A stretch of DNA of 64,000 bases from Nostoc sp. KVJ3 (GTDB lineage: Bacteria > Cyanobacteriota > Cyanobacteriia > Cyanobacteriales > Nostocaceae). Both the position numbers and the translations under genes were made by a program. Shown here in pieces: positions 61,364 through 64,000 of the stretch (position 1 is the first letter of the stretch; each line of letters opens with the position of its first letter). Under the pieces are notes generated by a model that was not told the origin of the DNA, made no database searches, and was given only the letters and a program-made list of their open reading frames with translations. The stretch covers positions 2,829,501 through 2,893,500 of the forward strand of contig NZ_WWFG01000001.1 in NCBI RefSeq assembly GCF_026127265.1, given 5' to 3'.

Positions 61364-61379
61364 GTTTTTATATTAGACT

Positions 61380-61465
61380 AGGACTTACGCATTGACAGGA
61401 AAGACCTGAAACAGTATGTTTACGTTAATTCACATCATAAGTTCTTTGTAAAATGCGTAAGTTCT
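61380..61465. repeat. MITE-like element, family A, second full copy
   Basis: Begins AGGACTTACGCATTGACAGGAAAGACC and ends AAATGCGTAAGTTCT, inverted ends. The left part is nearly identical to 8516-8545 just before sipA. A family B-like segment (AGACATTTGGTGAAAAAGAATATAGAGACGTAGC) follows at 61468-61516. Confidence 0.7.
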
Positions 61466-61607
61466 ATAGACATTTGGTGAAAAAGAATATAGAGACGTAG
61501 CACTGCTACGTCTTACAAGATTTATTTGTATCGAGGTTTTTGTGAAATGCTATAACGGATATTTAATTTTTGGAGATTTTTTGTTTGGCGATAGCTACAA
61601 TTTGAAC

Positions 61608-61643
61608 AAATTATAAAAATAAAAGCACAACATTGTTGTGCTT
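61608..61643 (-). terminator. Terminator of the methyltransferase gene
   Basis: On the minus strand AAGCACAACA, A, TGTTGTGCTT followed by TTATTTTTATAA. Perfect 10-bp stem with a T-rich tail, 50 bases after the methyltransferase stop. Confidence 0.8.
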
Positions 61644-61693
61644 CTGTAGTTCGTTTATATTCAGTTCGTTGTGACAACAAAATAGTTTCTTAA

Positions 61694-62596
61694 TTAGTCC
61701 AGTTTAGTGCTGTAGGCACTAAAACCATAAGCCAAAGTTTCTTTTAAATTACCTGATGGCTTGAGACTTCTGTTAATGGCATTAGCAAAGGGTACTGGAA
61801 TCCCTTTAATGGTTTCTGGTAAAATTGCATATTCTTCTGTTGGTTCAACAATGTATTCTGGACACTTAGCTTGGATACCAGCAGTCGCTAACATTTCATT
61901 TATTTCAGCAGAAGAATATTGCTTAAGATAAACTGGATTTCTGACAAATGGATTCAGCCTTCTAATAAAATTATGGATAATATGAGAAGGACAAGATTTG
62001 TTGTGGAATGAATGATTAAAAACGAAAATCCCACCGGGTTTTAAGACGCGAGATATGTCAGCTAATAGGTTTCTTAACTGTGCATCTGGGATATGCATAA
62101 AGACACAGTTAGAAATTACCAAATCTATAGAATTATCTTCTAAAGGCAATATTTCAGCAGAATTACAAATCAAGTTAAATTCAGCTTCAGGAAAAAAATT
62201 ATATTCTTGTTTAACCTTGATTAACCGCCGCAACAAAGGTTCAGAAATATCAATTCCATAATATTTTTCGCATCTGAGATTTTTAGCTTTCGAGAGATGT
62301 AAAGGGGCGCGACCATAGCCAGAACCAATCTCTAGAATAGAATCGACAGATTTATTCAAAGGAAATTTGTTCCAAGTACCTCCAGGTGTGCCTGTTAGGA
62401 GAGTGTAATCTTGTTTGATGGGCGATGTCTCTGCAACTTTTTCAATTTTTTGGGAACCATAATATGTTTTACCAATTGCATCCCATGTTTTTTTATGTTG
62501 AGTATTATTCAACTTTTCATAGTCGCTAGGAAAATAAATACCATCTCTTAATTCAAAGTCATTTAGACTATATTTTGCATTTGTTAATTGAGTCAT
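61694..62596 (-). CDS. Class I SAM-dependent methyltransferase
   Basis: A 300-residue protein with the methyltransferase core: motif I LEIGSGYGRAPLHLS (about 85-100), the acidic YGIDISEPLLRRL, motif IV NSIDLVISNCVFMHI and LADISRVLKPGGIFVFNHS. The N-terminus (YSLNDFELRDGIYFPSDYEKLNN) and tail are not family-specific. The substrate is unknown; a small molecule or lipid is typical. Its own terminator follows. No pathway genes adjoin it, so it cannot be placed. Confidence 0.85.
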   Translation of the reverse strand: MTQLTNAKYSLNDFELRDGIYFPSDYEKLNNTQHKKTWDAIGKTYYGSQKIEKVAETSPIKQDYTLLTGTPGGTWNKFPLNKSVDSILEIGSGYGRAPLHLSKAKNLRCEKYYGIDISEPLLRRLIKVKQEYNFFPEAEFNLICNSAEILPLEDNSIDLVISNCVFMHIPDAQLRNLLADISRVLKPGGIFVFNHSFHNKSCPSHIIHNFIRRLNPFVRNPVYLKQYSSAEINEMLATAGIQAKCPEYIVEPTEEYAILPETIKGIPVPFANAINRSLKPSGNLKETLAYGFSAYSTKLD

Positions 62597-62937
62597 TATT
62601 GATTATTCCTCATGAATAGTTAAGTCTGTTTTCTGTTATACTCTTAACTCAGCATTAACCGCAAGGCATTTTTACGGAACCAGTTCACTTTAGCTTTTCT
62701 TTAAGAATTGAGGGTTGAAATTTAAACAAACGCATAGGTGCTTCGCCTTTCCCCAGGGGTAGGGGCGCAGAGGTACGCGGAGAATTTGCTACTAATTTGA
62801 AATGTTGTACTTGGGAGCATCCAGTGATGCTACCAAAACACCTATAGTAAAACGACTATTGTAGCAAGCTGTCATCTCATGGAAGCGGGTGCGATCGCGT
62901 TACATTAGTTGATGGACTGGAATAATGGGAGGTTAGG
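62597..62937. other. Intergenic region, divergent promoters
   Basis: About 340 bases between the divergent methyltransferase and oxidoreductase genes. It contains a GGTGCTTCGCCTTTCCCCAGGGGTAGGGGCGC repeat-like block near 62735 and no ORF of note. Confidence 0.5.
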
Positions 62938-64000
62938 ATGGTGGAAGGGTTACAACAAAAACGGGTGGTAGTTGTAGGTGCTGGTTGGGCTGGTTTGGGA
63001 GCAACCTACCACTTGGCAAAACAAGGCTATGATGTAACCCTTCTAGAAGCAGGTTCTTATCCAGGTGGACTGGTTGCAGGTTGGCAAACAGGTGCAGGGA
63101 AATCTGTGGAAGCTGGTATTCATGGTTTTTGGTATCCTTATAAAAATATTTTTTCCCTAATTAATGAATTAGAAATTAATCCTTTCACTACTTGGACTCG
63201 TTCTTCGCAATATTCGCCAGCAGGTTTGGAAGTTGAATCACCGATTTTTCAAGATTTACCGCGACTCCCCTCTCCACTAGGAACTTTTCTCTATACTCAG
63301 TTTAAACGATTGCCACTAATTGATCGTCTGAGCGCCTTGCCTTTACTTTACGCTGTTGTTGATTTTGACAATTCTGATGATGCTTGGCGGCGTTATGACT
63401 TTGTAACTGCGCGGGAATTGTTCAAAGACTTTAATGTTTCTGCACGACTTTACCGCGACGCTTTTGAACCAATGTTATTAGTGGGTTTGTTTGCCCCTGG
63501 AGAACAATGTTCAGCCGCCGCAACTTTAGGGATGCTTTACTTTTTTATTCTGGCTCATCAAGCGGATTTTGATGTAGTTTGGTGTCGCGGAACTGTGGGA
63601 GAAAAAATATTTCGTCCTTGGGTGGAACGGATTGAAAAAGTTGGGGCGCGAGTGTTACCCAAGCGCCGAGTTACAGACTTAATCGTTGATAGTAATCATC
63701 GAGCCAAGGGTGTGGTTTGTGGTGATGAAGTAATTGAAGCAGATGCCGTGATTTTTGCAGTTGGCATCACAGGGATGAAGAAAATTGTCTCAACTAGCCC
63801 TAGTTTACAAAGCCGTGAAGAATTTCGTAATTTGAGCAATTTAGGATCAATTGATGTTTTAGCAACACGACTATGGTTTGACCGCAAAATTGATATTCCT
63901 CGTCCTTCTAATGCTTGCTTTGGATTCGATGCAAGTACAGGTTGGACGTTTTTTGATCTGAATACTTTACATGATGAATATAGGGATGAGCCGGGAACAG
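62938..64000 (+). CDS. FAD-dependent amine oxidase / carotenoid desaturase-like protein, partial
   Basis: ATG at 62938 follows GGGAGGTTAGG. The 354 codons visible begin with a dinucleotide-binding fold VVVVGAGWAGLGATYHLAKQG and LLEAGSYPGG, then HGFWYPYKNIFSLINEL, resembling the phytoene/zeta-carotene desaturase branch of flavin amine oxidases. The helical substrate part includes DAFEPMLLVGLFAPGEQCSAAATLGML. The C-terminus lies beyond the window. It is not the standard PDS or ZDS as far as I can recall, so the substrate is open. Confidence 0.8.
   Translation, partial: MVEGLQQKRVVVVGAGWAGLGATYHLAKQGYDVTLLEAGSYPGGLVAGWQTGAGKSVEAGIHGFWYPYKNIFSLINELEINPFTTWTRSSQYSPAGLEVESPIFQDLPRLPSPLGTFLYTQFKRLPLIDRLSALPLLYAVVDFDNSDDAWRRYDFVTARELFKDFNVSARLYRDAFEPMLLVGLFAPGEQCSAAATLGMLYFFILAHQADFDVVWCRGTVGEKIFRPWVERIEKVGARVLPKRRVTDLIVDSNHRAKGVVCGDEVIEADAVIFAVGITGMKKIVSTSPSLQSREEFRNLSNLGSIDVLATRLWFDRKIDIPRPSNACFGFDASTGWTFFDLNTLHDEYRDEPGT

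Overview
This window is chromosomal DNA from a filamentous, probably heterocyst-forming cyanobacterium (Nostoc/Anabaena-like). Evidence: psbD overlapping psbC, petG, cytochrome cM, ycf4 and sipA; very frequent HIP1-type GCGATCGC octamers; many short palindromic or MITE-like repeats between genes; and expanded multi-domain signalling proteins (PAS/GAF kinase, FHA-GAF adenylate cyclase, PAS-GGDEF-EAL, TIR and TPR proteins). No rRNA or tRNA gene was recognised.

Layout. 1-11.3 kb: a partial dynamin-like GTPase, a PAS/GAF histidine kinase, a cyclase-family hydrolase, an aldehyde dehydrogenase, SipA, an exported peroxiredoxin and RpiA. 11.8-18 kb: two adjacent membrane proteins with Ig-like regions (one with a WD40 propeller) and a DUF3370 exported protein. 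18-25 kb: a decayed peptidase, HisH, RsmD, PetG, cytochrome cM, a parvulin-type isomerase, an Ap4A phosphorylase-like protein and an HtrA protease. 25-35 kb: an adenylate cyclase beside a c-di-GMP enzyme, a Uma2 protein, and succinate-semialdehyde dehydrogenase with a 2-oxoglutarate decarboxylase-like enzyme, the pair that closes the cyanobacterial TCA cycle. 35-41 kb: accessory DNA with a 21-bp minisatellite, two TIR-domain genes and many repeats. 41-48 kb: ROK kinase, a lone ABC permease, a complete group II intron, a small CRISPR array and pnp. 48-54 kb: GNAT, a SNF2 helicase with a SWIM partner, Uma2 and a PCP-reductase-domain mini-protein. 54-64 kb: psbC/psbD, ycf4, a lipoprotein cyclophilin, a FabF-like synthase, glutamate dehydrogenase, a methyltransferase and a partial carotenoid-desaturase-like oxidoreductase.

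Most striking observation: the group II intron (about 42824-45211, minus strand) sits inside a CRISPR repeat. Its 5' end (GTGCGAC) directly abuts a repeat missing only its last four bases (AAAC on the minus strand), and AAAC is found immediately beyond the intron 3' end. Intron and array appear to be read in the same direction, so the intron would lie in sense within the pre-crRNA. No cas genes are visible here.

The second theme is repeat invasion: at least six families of small inverted-repeat elements recur between genes, and purine-rich repeat sequence appears to have been absorbed in frame into the ATPase domain of the histidine kinase and into the SNF2 protein. All calls come from reading the sequence; no database search was possible.
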